Source: a candidate division CSSED10-310 bacterium
GTDB taxonomy: Bacteria; CSSED10-310; JAFGJC01
Assembly: GCA_016927905.1 (NCBI GenBank)
Contig: JAFGLW010000016.1
Span: 92,379-156,378 of the forward strand
Direction of reading: 5' to 3'
DNA: 64,000 nucleotides
In this document: positions 56,339 to 63,987 of the stretch, one piece after another
Layout: every line of letters begins with the position of its first letter
Position numbering within the stretch: position 1 is the stretch's first letter
Made by a program: the position numbers and the translations under genes
The notes under the pieces: generated by a model
Seen by the model: the letters and a program-made list of their open reading frames with translations, nothing else
Databases searched by the model: none
What the model was told of the DNA's origin: nothing

Positions 56339-57415
56339 TCAGCCGGTAACGAACTCCAGCCCCTCACCGGTCCGGATTTCGCCGATCACCCAGATTTCCC
56401 GGTCGGTTTCATTCATGAGCCGCTGCAGCAGGTTCAACCGATCGGAAGCAACACAGATCAGCAATCCGCCCGAAGTTTCCGGAGTAAACAGCATCATCCT
56501 GAATTCCTCGGGCAAGTTTTCAGCAAACCTGACCCGGCACTCAAAGGCACTCCGATTGTGATTCGCCCCCGCTGGAAAAAGCCACATTCCGGCATAGTCC
56601 AGGGTGCCCGGAAGCAACGGCAGATTATCCGTTCGGATACGCAACCGGACCCGGCTGTGCGTGGCGATCTCCAAAGCGTGACCGATCAATCCAAACCCGG
56701 TGACATCCGTTGCACTGACGCAACCGGCATCGCGCATGCACCGGGCCGCCGACCGGTTTAGAGTAATCATGGATTCAACGGCGGATACCACATGTTCCGG
56801 CTCGGCAGCCTCTCCTTTCAATGCGGTAGTTATCAGCCCGGAACCGAGCGGTTTGGTCAGAACTAGCAAATCACCGGGACGCCCTCCTGATTTGTCCACC
56901 AGCCTGTCCGGGTGAGCCATCCCCATCACAGCCAGACCGTACTTGGGTTCGTCGTCATCGATTGTGTGCCCTCCAACAATTGCACCCCCTGCTTCCCGAA
57001 CCTTCAAAGCGCCCCCCCGCAGGATCTCCCGGATGACCGCATCATCCATGTCTTTCGGGAAACAGGCGATGTTCAGCGCCATGACCACTTCTCCACCCAT
57101 CGCATACACGTCGCTCATGGCATTCGCGGCGGCGATTGATCCATAGTCGAACGGATCGTCGACTATGGGAGTGAAAAAATCGGTCGTGAATATGATCGCG
57201 GTGTCGTCCGATAATCGATACACCGCTGCATCATCCGATTCGGACAGACCGGACCGGATTGCAGGGAAATCAGCCGGCAGAAAAAGCTCTCTCAAATGGC
57301 CCGTCACGCGAGCCAGGGCTTCAAAGCCTCTCTTGCCAGCTCACCCCGCGGCCTTGCTCATTTCCGTCAGTCTCCGGGGTATCTCCGGCGACGGATTGAA
57401 ACCGCAGCTTCCCAA
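56339..57415 (-). CDS. selD: Selenide, water dikinase, a UGA-encoded selenoprotein
   Basis: SelD makes selenophosphate from selenide and ATP. The ORF track begins at 57307, but the frame continues upstream through an in-frame TGA (57343-57341) to TTG 57415, which has GGGAGG 8 nt upstream. The added N-terminus reads RLTEMSKAAG-U-AGKRG, the SelD active-site context in which U (Sec) or Cys is followed by the catalytic Lys. Full length is 358 residues with Sec25, the normal size. Other signatures: TTDFFTPIVDDPFDYGSIAAANAMSDVYAMGG, GGHTIDDDEPKYGLAV, SATDVTGFGLIGH. It lies 22 nt after yedF and is convergent with the TauE gene. Confidence 0.93.
57310..57342 (-). promoter_or_regulatory. Candidate bacterial SECIS hairpin behind the selD UGA
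   Basis: Starting inside the UGA, the RNA can form GAGC...GCUC (57342-57339 with 57313-57310) around an upper stem GGCU-UUGA-AGCC (57328-57317). A hairpin directly 3' of the Sec codon is where bacterial SECIS elements lie. The apical loop differs from the E. coli GU-containing loop, as expected outside that lineage. Confidence 0.55.
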
Positions 57416-57437
57416 TCGAATGTCCTCCCGGAAAGGA

Positions 57438-58052
57438 TCAGATCCGCACCACCCGGCCTCCCGACACCAGCCGGGAAGCGATTTCAAACATGTTCGACAC
57501 GGATCCCACCTTCACTTGTTCTTTCAAACCATAATACTCCAGGCATGTACCGCATACCAACATATCAAGTCCCCCGGCCGCCAAAGACGCCAGATCCTCC
57601 AGAACCGGCGATCCAGCCACGGCCAGTTTGACTCCCGAATTATAAAAGATGATTGCAGCCGGTCGCGATTCCATGTTTCTCAGGGTATTGACGAATGCCT
57701 TCATGAGAATCTTCCCCAACGGCGCTGCACCGCTGCCCATCTCGTCCGAGGAAAAAACCACAACACAGTCCCGCTCCGGCAAAACGGGAATTGTTACCTT
57801 AGCGTCAATCCGGGGTTTCACGGATTCCGCACCGACCGGAACCGACCGGACAAGAAATACGGCGTAATCCCCGTCACCCGACATGACGGAGGTCTTCCAC
57901 CCGTTGCGCAAGGCCATCCTCGACACGTTTTCAGCCTGATTGAGATCGGAAACCAGAACCTTCAGCCGGTTCGTATCTTCCATGGCTTTTCGGGTCCGTA
58001 AAACCGGTTGGGGACAGGGCAGTCCCCGGACATCCAGTTCCTGCTCGTTCAT
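57438..58052 (-). CDS. yedF: Selenium metabolism protein YedF (TusA-like plus DsrE-like)
   Basis: 204 residues. The N-terminal TusA/SirA-like domain (1-75) has DVRGLPCPQPVLRTRKAM with the conserved CPxP; the C-terminal DsrE-like domain (95-200) has VFSSDEMGSGAAPLGKILMKAFVNTL and a CGTCLEYYGL motif. This two-domain form is the selenium-associated YedF, thought to carry or deliver selenium or sulfur to SelD. The ATG at 58052 has GAGGT 5 nt upstream. It is the first gene of the yedF-selD operon, divergent from a LysR regulator. Confidence 0.93.
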   Translation of the reverse strand: MNEQELDVRGLPCPQPVLRTRKAMEDTNRLKVLVSDLNQAENVSRMALRNGWKTSVMSGDGDYAVFLVRSVPVGAESVKPRIDAKVTIPVLPERDCVVVFSSDEMGSGAAPLGKILMKAFVNTLRNMESRPAAIIFYNSGVKLAVAGSPVLEDLASLAAGGLDMLVCGTCLEYYGLKEQVKVGSVSNMFEIASRLVSGGRVVRI

Positions 58053-58094
58053 GTCGACCTCATTTCAATTTGCGCATTCGGCACCACTTGCGTT

Positions 58095-58125
58095 ATTATA
58101 AGATTCTCTTATGATAAGAGAGCAA
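58095..58125 (-). promoter_or_regulatory. Promoter of yedF-selD with a long spacer
   Basis: Minus strand TTGCTC (58125-58120), 19-nt spacer, perfect TATAAT (58100-58095). The palindrome 58105-58121 fills the spacer. Confidence 0.5.
58105..58121. promoter_or_regulatory. 17-bp palindrome, likely operator
   Basis: TCTCTTAT-G-ATAAGAGA, perfect around a central G, between the divergent yedF and LysR genes and inside the yedF promoter. LysR proteins often bind such dyads containing T-N11-A. A role in autoregulation of the LysR gene and control of yedF-selD is an inference. Confidence 0.6.
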
Positions 58126-58186
58126 GTATTTCGGTTAAGATATAAATGCATGATTGGCAAAAGTCAATAGGGGGAACGGGGAATAC

Positions 58187-59122
58187 ATGAAACTTCCGAA
58201 TGAATCGATTCAATGGACCCTGAATCATATAAGAATGTTCTGCGTTCTGTCTCAAACCGGGAGCCTGTCGGAAACCGCCGGCAGGATGGGTTTGACCCAG
58301 CCTGCCGTCACGCAGAAGCTGAAACAGATGGAGACTGCCATTGGAATTCGGCTGTGGAAACGCCGGGGGCGGAAGTCCGGTCAATTAACGGAAGCCGGTC
58401 TCATTTTTTCCCGTTACGCCGAGGAAATACTGGACATGACCGGAAGGCTTCTGCGCGACCTGAAGATTGAAACGGAACCTTACGAGATTCCGGCGGCTGC
58501 GTCCACCATACCGGGGGAACGCCTTCTCCCGGAGATTCTCGCCGAAATCTCCCGGCGGCTGCCAGGGGTCAGGGTTCGGATGCGGATCACCGATTCGGAA
58601 CGGGTAGTCAGGCTGGTGGCGGATGCGGAGGTTCTGATCGGCTTTTGCGGACTCAAACCTTCCCGCCCGGATCTGACTGCGATCGAGTTTGCCCGGGATG
58701 ACATTGTGTTCGTGGTTGGGAGCGGTCATCCACTGGCCACGCGGGCCGGCCCGATATCGTTTCGGGAACTTTCGGGTCATTCGATCGTACTGCGTGAGCC
58801 TGGATCGGGAACCCGCATGGCGCTTGAAACTAAGATGGAGCGGGCCGCGATGGAATTGCCCCGGGATTGTCCCATGCTGGAACTGGGAAGTTCACAATCG
58901 GTCTTCGAAGCCATCGATCGGAATCTGGGTGTTGGTTTCATTTCCGGGGAGGCTGCCGGCGGGTTGAAGCAGATTCACATTCGCGGGCTGACCCCGATCA
59001 CCCGCCGGTTTTACATCATATTCCGCACCGCATTGAAAATGAATCCGGACATTCTGCGGGTAATGGAGCTGATCCGGTCGCATTTCAAGACGGTTCGATC
59101 GAATACGGCGGAAAGAACTTAA
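58187..59122 (+). CDS. LysR-family regulator, selenium-metabolism associated type
   Basis: 311 residues: an N-terminal winged helix-turn-helix (about 12-75, FCVLSQTGSLSETAGRMGLTQPAVTQKLKQME) and a periplasmic-binding-like effector domain (about 95-300, with HPLATRAGPISFREL and VFEAIDRNLGVGFIS). Divergent placement next to yedF-selD marks it as the LysR type that accompanies selenium genes; the effector may be a selenium or sulfur compound. ATG 58187 has GGGG 5 nt upstream; the ORF-track TTG lies 33 nt earlier. Confidence 0.9.
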   Translation: MKLPNESIQWTLNHIRMFCVLSQTGSLSETAGRMGLTQPAVTQKLKQMETAIGIRLWKRRGRKSGQLTEAGLIFSRYAEEILDMTGRLLRDLKIETEPYEIPAAASTIPGERLLPEILAEISRRLPGVRVRMRITDSERVVRLVADAEVLIGFCGLKPSRPDLTAIEFARDDIVFVVGSGHPLATRAGPISFRELSGHSIVLREPGSGTRMALETKMERAAMELPRDCPMLELGSSQSVFEAIDRNLGVGFISGEAAGGLKQIHIRGLTPITRRFYIIFRTALKMNPDILRVMELIRSHFKTVRSNTAERT

Positions 59123-59349
59123 TTGCATTTCCCATCACATTGCATATTTACACGCAGATCGGAATCCCGGTTTCATCCTCGCAGGTGGTTGTGGGAGTCA
59201 TCGTCGCAATCGGACTGGTGAAAGGAATCCGGGCGTATAACCGGACCCAGTCGATGCATATATTCATCGGATGGACGACGGCGCCGTTGATTGCCGCACT
59301 TCTGGTATTCGCCGGTGTCAGCATGCCGCACTATTTTTTCGCCGGGTGA
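59093..59349 (+). pseudogene. C-terminal remnant of a PiT-like phosphate transporter
   Basis: In a frame different from the LysR gene, about 80 residues read FPITLHIYTQIGIPVSSSQ, VVVGVIVAIGLVKG, and a final hydrophobic helix. This matches the C-terminal repeat end of PiT inorganic phosphate transporters (GIPVSTTQxxVG-type motif). The rest of the protein is absent: upstream the frame lies inside the LysR gene and shows no similarity. It is most simply the leftover of a deletion; expression as a tiny membrane protein from TTG 59116 cannot be excluded. Its end overlaps the radical SAM gene end. Confidence 0.6.
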
Positions 59350-60742
59350 ATTTCAGCAGTGCCGAAGCTCCCAGGAACAATCCCTTTAACTCGAACCACG
59401 ACCGCATACCGGTCAGGTAATTCCAGATATATCCGGGACGAATGTAATATTCCCGGAAAGCCCGGCGACGCAGCTCGGACACCTGTTCATGGGTCATGGT
59501 CTCCGGCGCATAAACGATCTCCTCTTTCAACAGCCCGATATTATTGATGTCCTTGGAGAAATTTTTCTGGCGGCAGGCCATATCCCAAAGGTCTGTTCCC
59601 GGAAAGGGTGATATCGGGAAGAATTCCGTGATATACGAGTTCAGGCGTTTGGCGAACCGGATGGTTTCCAGACCTTCCTCGAACGTTTCACCCGGAATAC
59701 CGAAGATATAGGTTGTAAAAGTTTTAATTCCGGATTCGTGTGTCATTCGCACCGCCGATTCGATCTGCTCCAGGGTGAGGTTCTTGCGGAGTGTATCCAG
59801 GTTCTTCTGCACTCCCGATTCGACCCCGAAATTGATGCACCAGCAGCCGGCCCGTTTCATCCATCTCAGCATTTCCCGGTCGACGGCATCGGCACGGGCT
59901 GAAATCCACCAGGTCACACGGATGTTTCGCCGCATGAGTTCTTCGCAGATGCCGATCACCCTGTCGCGGTCGTAGGTGAAGGATTCATCCCAGAACTTGA
60001 TGTCTCTCGCTCCATACCGGTTCACGTAATGCTGGATTTCATCCACGACGTTCCCGGGTGATCGGAACCGCAGTACATGGCGGCCCATCAACCGGTAGCA
60101 GTACAAGCAGTTGTTTTTGCAGCCACGGCTGGAAATGACCTGAAACGACGGGCGGCGACGAATCTGCCCGTAGGAGGGACAGTACCGATCCAATTCCGCC
60201 AGATCCATTGCCGGAAACGGAAGATCATCCAGATTTTCGATGAAAGGGTGAGGTGGATTGCAGGTGATTTCACCGTTTACCCGGATCGTCGTTCCCGGCA
60301 AATCATCCAGGGATTCTCCCTGCCGGAGCCGGTTCGCCAGGTCACGCATGGTGTATTCCGCTTCCGAGTGTACCACGGCATCCAGCTCCGGGGATTCCCG
60401 AAGGCATTGTTCAGCCAGTGCGGAGGGTCCGTGTCCGCCTGCAACCAGAAAGATACCCGGCAACTGCTTCTTGATCTCACGGTAGAGGCTTTTTGTCCGC
60501 TCCCAGAACATGGCGATTACGAAAGCGCCCAGCAAATCCGGCCGCTCCCGCCTGACCAGCTCAACCATCTCGGCTGGCGTGGTGAATGCTCCGTCCTTGA
60601 AAACGACCTGATGACCGTTTTCGCGCAGCACGGACGCGATGTACAGAGTGCCGATAGGCGGCCACATGCCGGCGATCCCCTGAGTATCATGCGCCCGGAT
60701 ATCCCGGATTGTCCAGGGCGGAACGATCAGCATCACCTTCAT
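59318..60742 (-). CDS. B12-binding-domain radical SAM protein
   Basis: 474 residues: an N-terminal cobalamin-binding (Rossmann-like) domain (about 1-150, PPIGTLYIASVLRENGHQV and LVAGGHGPSA), a radical SAM domain with GCKNNCLYCY (CxxxCxxC) near residue 208 and GIPGETFEEGLETIRFAKRL, then a C-terminal tail. Class B methylases and many biosynthetic enzymes share this layout, so substrate cannot be told. ATG 60742 is chosen; the ORF-track TTG lies 24 nt earlier. No biosynthetic cluster surrounds it. Confidence 0.88.
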   Translation of the reverse strand: MKVMLIVPPWTIRDIRAHDTQGIAGMWPPIGTLYIASVLRENGHQVVFKDGAFTTPAEMVELVRRERPDLLGAFVIAMFWERTKSLYREIKKQLPGIFLVAGGHGPSALAEQCLRESPELDAVVHSEAEYTMRDLANRLRQGESLDDLPGTTIRVNGEITCNPPHPFIENLDDLPFPAMDLAELDRYCPSYGQIRRRPSFQVISSRGCKNNCLYCYRLMGRHVLRFRSPGNVVDEIQHYVNRYGARDIKFWDESFTYDRDRVIGICEELMRRNIRVTWWISARADAVDREMLRWMKRAGCWCINFGVESGVQKNLDTLRKNLTLEQIESAVRMTHESGIKTFTTYIFGIPGETFEEGLETIRFAKRLNSYITEFFPISPFPGTDLWDMACRQKNFSKDINNIGLLKEEIVYAPETMTHEQVSELRRRAFREYYIRPGYIWNYLTGMRSWFELKGLFLGASALLKFTRRKNSAAC

Positions 60743-60892
60743 CTGGAGTGTCCCCGAAGTTCGCAAACGGCCGGTCGGGCCGGCTGAAATGAGTTTAATT
60801 CAGCCGGTTCGACGGGTCAAATAGCCTGTCCGAGGTTTTTTTATGGGCATTCACCGGTTTAACGATTCCCGAAATTGGATTACAATGACGCC

Positions 60893-61708
60893 ATGAACCA
60901 GGACGCACGGCAACTCGACAGGAATGAAGTCACCTATACGGAATGGCTTCTGCAAAGCGTGGACGGACGCTTCTATGCAAAACTCCTGCGGGTGAAACCG
61001 AGCGTCATCCGATTGTACTTCATCTGGACAATCGTGGTTGCCGTGACGGTGAGTTCCATTGCGATTGCATTTTATTCCTACCAGATATTGGGAACGGTTG
61101 CGATGGTTTTCCGGGAACATTTTTCTCCGATGGAATTCACCGACGGTCAACTCAAGGTGCTGGGACCGGTGCCCATCGACTATGCCCGTCAGGATTTCCA
61201 GATCATCGTAGATCCCGGAGCGGAACACCGGAGCCTGGATCCCCTGTTTTCCAGCGGGCTGGTGCTGTTGTCGGACCGGCTGGCCATCCACCTGCCCGGC
61301 GGCGCATCTCAATCGTTCTCATACCGGAGTCTGGGTATCGGGGACTGGTCGCTGGATGCCCGGACCATCCTGGATTCCCGCATGATCAGCGCGTGGCTGG
61401 TTCTGGTTCTTTCGGCGGGCTTGCGGATGATCGGCTGGTTCATCGCCAAGACTTTCCAGGTGTTCGTCGGTGCCGCTCTGGTCGGAATCATATCGGAAAT
61501 CCGCCGGATCAAGTTAAACCATGGGCTTCGTCTGTCCCTGGCGGCGACTGCTTTGGTTCCGCCCATCTTCCTGCACTGCATCCAGGTTGTTTTCCGGATG
61601 ATCTTTCCCGGCTCGATCTATCTGTATTCGGCTGTCTATATCTTCTTTCTGGTAATGGGTACCCGCAATCTGGTCGGCGGCATTCATAAAAGTCTGCGAA
61701 GCGCTTGA
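60893..61708 (+). CDS. DUF1189-like membrane protein
   Basis: 271 residues. Layout: a cytoplasmic start with SVDGRFYAKLLRVKPSVIRLY, a membrane segment (about 40-65), an extracytoplasmic domain (about 75-160, QLKVLGPVPIDYARQDFQIIVD), then four membrane segments. This matches DUF1189 proteins of unknown function. A -10-like TACAAT lies 6 nt before ATG 60893, so the message may be leaderless; TTG 60875 is an alternative start. It is convergent with the M24 peptidase gene. Confidence 0.72.
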   Translation: MNQDARQLDRNEVTYTEWLLQSVDGRFYAKLLRVKPSVIRLYFIWTIVVAVTVSSIAIAFYSYQILGTVAMVFREHFSPMEFTDGQLKVLGPVPIDYARQDFQIIVDPGAEHRSLDPLFSSGLVLLSDRLAIHLPGGASQSFSYRSLGIGDWSLDARTILDSRMISAWLVLVLSAGLRMIGWFIAKTFQVFVGAALVGIISEIRRIKLNHGLRLSLAATALVPPIFLHCIQVVFRMIFPGSIYLYSAVYIFFLVMGTRNLVGGIHKSLRSA

Positions 61709-61715
61709 AAATGGG

Positions 61716-62891
61716 TTAAATCAGGATCAGATCGGTCTGGACCGGTTCTCCGGTGACCGTAACGGATCCGTCTTGTCGGATGGCTACGTCGAGTTCCGAC
61801 CGGATACCGAATTTCCCCGGCAGGTAGATGCCCGGTTCGATGGTAAAACCCGTATCCGTAATCAATTGCCGGTCATCTTCGGATTCCAGGCTGTCGATAT
61901 TGGCTCCCGGACCGTGGACGTTCCCGGCGAGGGAATGGCCGGTCCGGTGAATGAAATACCGGCCGTATCCGGTGTCCTCGATCATCCCGCGGCAGGCCCG
62001 GTCGACTTCGGCACCGGTAATGGAGCAGCTGCCCCGGAAGGCTGCGCGTACGGTCTCCACGGCGGCATCCCGCGCGGTTTTGACCACGTTGAAAACCCGG
62101 AGAATTTCCGGATCCGGATCGGGACCGGTGAAGGCGGTCCAGGTGATGTCAGCGTACACCGATCCGTATGGTTTCATCCGGGCCCAGAGATCGATCAGGA
62201 TTACCTGGTTCGGTTGAATCCCGCGAGCAGATTCAACCGTAGCGGCGTAATGGGGATCCGCGGAATTTTCAGCAACCGCGCAGATGGGCGGGTGGTCGGT
62301 GGTCAATCCGACCCGGTCGAAGCGGTCCAGGATGAACCGGACCACATCCCATTCGGTCAATCCGGATGAATCGATGCGGTCCCGGACGAATGACCAGGTT
62401 TGATCGACGATGGCCCGCAGGAATCCGGCGGCGGTGGTATGGCTTTCATACCCGGATCTCCCCCATCGGGCGGTCAGGTATTGAAGAAGGTTGGCGGAAG
62501 ATGTGACGATACACCCGGCAGACCGGACGAGATCGATTGTGCCGGCGTCGACGCGTGAGACGGCGGGGATGCGGCCCAGGGGGGAGTATTCCATGGCGAT
62601 TGATTTGAATGCTTTCAGGGTGGTTTTCAGGATTTCAATTAAATGTTCCCGGCTTTTATAGACGGTTTTGGTGCCGGGCAGGTGATCCAGGGCGGCGGAT
62701 TCGACGGGGTGTACGACGCGGATGGGATCGCCTGTGGCGGGGATCAGGTAGTACCATCTGCGGCTGGCGTGTTGATCGGGGTTTATTTCCAAAAGATCGC
62801 GGGCGTGGGGATTGGTATTGTGGCAGTCTGTGAGCAGCCACCCGTCGAAATTCTCGGACCGTATCGCCTTTTGAATCGCTTGAATATCCAT
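61716..62891 (-). CDS. M24-family metallopeptidase (Xaa-Pro aminopeptidase-like)
   Basis: 391 residues: N-terminal creatinase-like domain (1-150) and the pita-bread catalytic domain. Metal ligands are visible: Asp in ILIDLWARM, Asp in YADITWTAF, His in IHRTGHSLAG, Glu in TIEPGIYLPG, Glu in IRSELDV. It probably cleaves N-terminal residues before proline, but the family also has non-peptidase members. The start is ATG 62891, with GGGAGG 6 nt upstream, not the ORF-track start 66 nt earlier. Confidence 0.88.
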   Translation of the reverse strand: MDIQAIQKAIRSENFDGWLLTDCHNTNPHARDLLEINPDQHASRRWYYLIPATGDPIRVVHPVESAALDHLPGTKTVYKSREHLIEILKTTLKAFKSIAMEYSPLGRIPAVSRVDAGTIDLVRSAGCIVTSSANLLQYLTARWGRSGYESHTTAAGFLRAIVDQTWSFVRDRIDSSGLTEWDVVRFILDRFDRVGLTTDHPPICAVAENSADPHYAATVESARGIQPNQVILIDLWARMKPYGSVYADITWTAFTGPDPDPEILRVFNVVKTARDAAVETVRAAFRGSCSITGAEVDRACRGMIEDTGYGRYFIHRTGHSLAGNVHGPGANIDSLESEDDRQLITDTGFTIEPGIYLPGKFGIRSELDVAIRQDGSVTVTGEPVQTDLILI

Positions 62892-63034
62892 TGCTTTCCT
62901 CCCTGCACACTCTTGAGATAGCATATCACGAAAATCACCCAATATAATCTTTGCCATACATCATCCATAATTTGATCAGCACCTTTGTATGGCACACAAT
63001 ATATAAGAGACTTTTTCACAGAGATAAACAATTC

Positions 63035-63069
63035 GGGCAATGGGGGAAACCATCATGATATTGCCCTTT
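63035..63069 (+). terminator. Hairpin GGGCAAT...ATTGCCC followed by TTT
   Basis: Seven perfect base pairs (63035-63041 with 63060-63066), 18-nt loop, then TTTA. It is terminator-like on the plus strand, yet no plus-strand gene ends nearby. Confidence 0.35.
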
Positions 63070-63105
63070 ATGAACCGTTCTTAACATGGAAAGACAACTG
63101 ATAAC

Positions 63106-63144
63106 CCTCCCCATGAAAGCGGATGCTTTCGCCGGGGAGGTTTT
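63106..63144 (+). terminator. Strong hairpin CCTCCCC...GGGGAGG-TTTT
   Basis: Outer stem 63106-63112 with 63134-63140 (7 bp), inner stem GAAAGC-GGAT-GCTTTC (63115-63130), followed by TTTT. The GGGGAGGTTTT end is repeated 11 nt later. It looks like an intrinsic terminator on the plus strand, upstream of the tRNA promoter. Confidence 0.55.
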
Positions 63145-63293
63145 GGTTGGGGAGGTTTTGCGACAATATCAAAAATAAACTGGTAGACTGAGTTATGGAA
63201 TGGCTGATTTCAGACATCTCCTTGGATATAGCCACTGGTATTTGACCTTTATAGGCACAAACATGCTGGCTGATGCTTCATTCAAGAATCCTC

Positions 63294-63322
63294 TTGACAG
63301 GGTGTAAAAGTCCTGCTAGGTT
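63294..63322 (+). promoter_or_regulatory. Promoter of the tRNA-Val/tRNA-Asp pair
   Basis: TTGACA (63294-63299), 17-nt spacer, TAGGTT (63317-63322), followed by a GC-rich stretch as in stable-RNA promoters; about 47 nt before tRNA-Val. The hexamer pattern is like that of the rho promoter. Confidence 0.6.
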
Positions 63323-63369
63323 CCGGGTGCATTTCGCCGAGTGCGATTGCGGAATCTCCGGATCACGCT

Positions 63370-63441
63370 GGGCGGGTAGCTCAGCGGGAGAGCATCGGCC
63401 TTACAAGCCGGGGGTCGCAGGTTCGAACCCTGTTCCGCCCA
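63370..63441 (+). tRNA. tRNA-Val (anticodon TAC)
   Basis: Full cloverleaf: acceptor GGGCGGG/TCCGCCC (one G-U), D stem GCTC/GAGC, anticodon stem TCGGC/GCCGG around CTTACAA (anticodon TAC, Val), T arm GCAGG-TTCGAAC-CCTGT. The discriminator is A at 63441; CCA is not encoded. Confidence 0.95.
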
Positions 63442-63475
63442 TGAAGTGATCGCTATTTGACGGTATGCTTTGAGC

Positions 63476-63553
63476 GGGGACGTAGTTCAGATTGGTTAGA
63501 ACGTCGGCCTGTCACGCCGAAGGTCGCGAGTTCGAGTCTCGTCGTCCCCGCCA
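63476..63553 (+). tRNA. tRNA-Asp (anticodon GTC)
   Basis: Full cloverleaf: acceptor GGGGACG/CGTCCCC, D arm GTTC/GAAC with loop AGATTGGTTA, anticodon stem TCGGC/GCCGA around CTGTCAC (anticodon GTC, Asp), T arm GCGAG-TTCGAGT-CTCGT, discriminator G and an encoded CCA (63551-63553), unlike the tRNA-Val before it. An integrase remnant follows, so its 3' end is a likely attachment site. Confidence 0.96.
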
Positions 63554-63570
63554 TTTTTTTATAACAACTT

Positions 63571-63597
63571 ACGCCCACTTGAGAAAAGTGGGCGTTT
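63571..63597 (+). terminator. Intrinsic terminator after tRNA-Asp
   Basis: ACGCCCACTT-GAGAA-AAGTGGGCGT: 10 perfect base pairs, loop of 5, ending in TTT. A separate run of seven T lies just after the tRNA (63554-63560). Confidence 0.7.
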
Positions 63598-63634
63598 CCG
63601 TCTCAGATACCACTCAGATACCACTTTCGGATTT

Positions 63635-63970
63635 TTACACGTGTTTTTCTTCAGTATCACCCTCCTCCTCCACTATTGATTTGGACAATTTAATCGGAAG
63701 ATTCTCGATCACATTTCTGGCGTGATCAGGATTCAGGTGATGGTAGATCTCCATCGTCACCCGAATGGAGCTGTGGCCCAAGAGTTTGGATACCGCGCCG
63801 ACATCCGAACCTGACTGCAAAGCCAGATTTGCAAAGGTATGTCGGAAGTTATGGATGGTGAGATTGGGCATCTCTGCTTTCTTTCGCGTTGCGCGATGCG
63901 AGTTGTCAAAGGGTTCTTCGATCGGCTGATGCAACAGAATCAGCTCAAGTTTCCAAGAGGCAAATTGGGG
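63635..63970 (-). pseudogene. Tyrosine recombinase (phage-type integrase), C-terminal remnant
   Basis: The frame gives only about 110 C-terminal residues of a normally 300-400 residue integrase: HNFRHTFANLALQSG (catalytic HxxR), KLLGHSSIRVTMEIYHHL with the catalytic His and the Tyr nucleophile, then a short charged tail. Upstream the frame is closed by TGA at 63973-63971, inside a small inverted repeat, with no start and no N-terminal or core-binding domain. It lies 81 nt from the 3' end of tRNA-Asp. A disrupted integrase of an element inserted at that tRNA is the best reading. Confidence 0.8.
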
Positions 63971-63987
63971 TCAAGTCTGTTCTTGAC
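63970..63987. repeat. Inverted repeat GTCAAG-TCTGTT-CTTGAC at the integrase break
   Basis: Six perfect base pairs with a 6-nt loop, preceded by TTGGG. The sequence resembles the 'GGGGTCAAGTCT..CTTGAC' repeats that I recall beside REP-type transposases in other bacteria. The integrase frame is lost exactly here. It runs to the window edge, so the element cannot be judged. Confidence 0.45.

Larger units (their letters stand above)
62892..63293. other. About 400-nt intergenic region with two hairpins, no gene
   Basis: No supported protein or known RNA is seen. It contains the two hairpins listed separately (63035-63069 and 63106-63144) and leads to the tRNA promoter. AT content is higher than in the genes. 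Confidence 0.5.

Noticed and set aside
60077-60787. 236-residue plus-strand ORF.
   Set aside because: Antisense to the B12-radical SAM gene with its CxxxCxxC motif.
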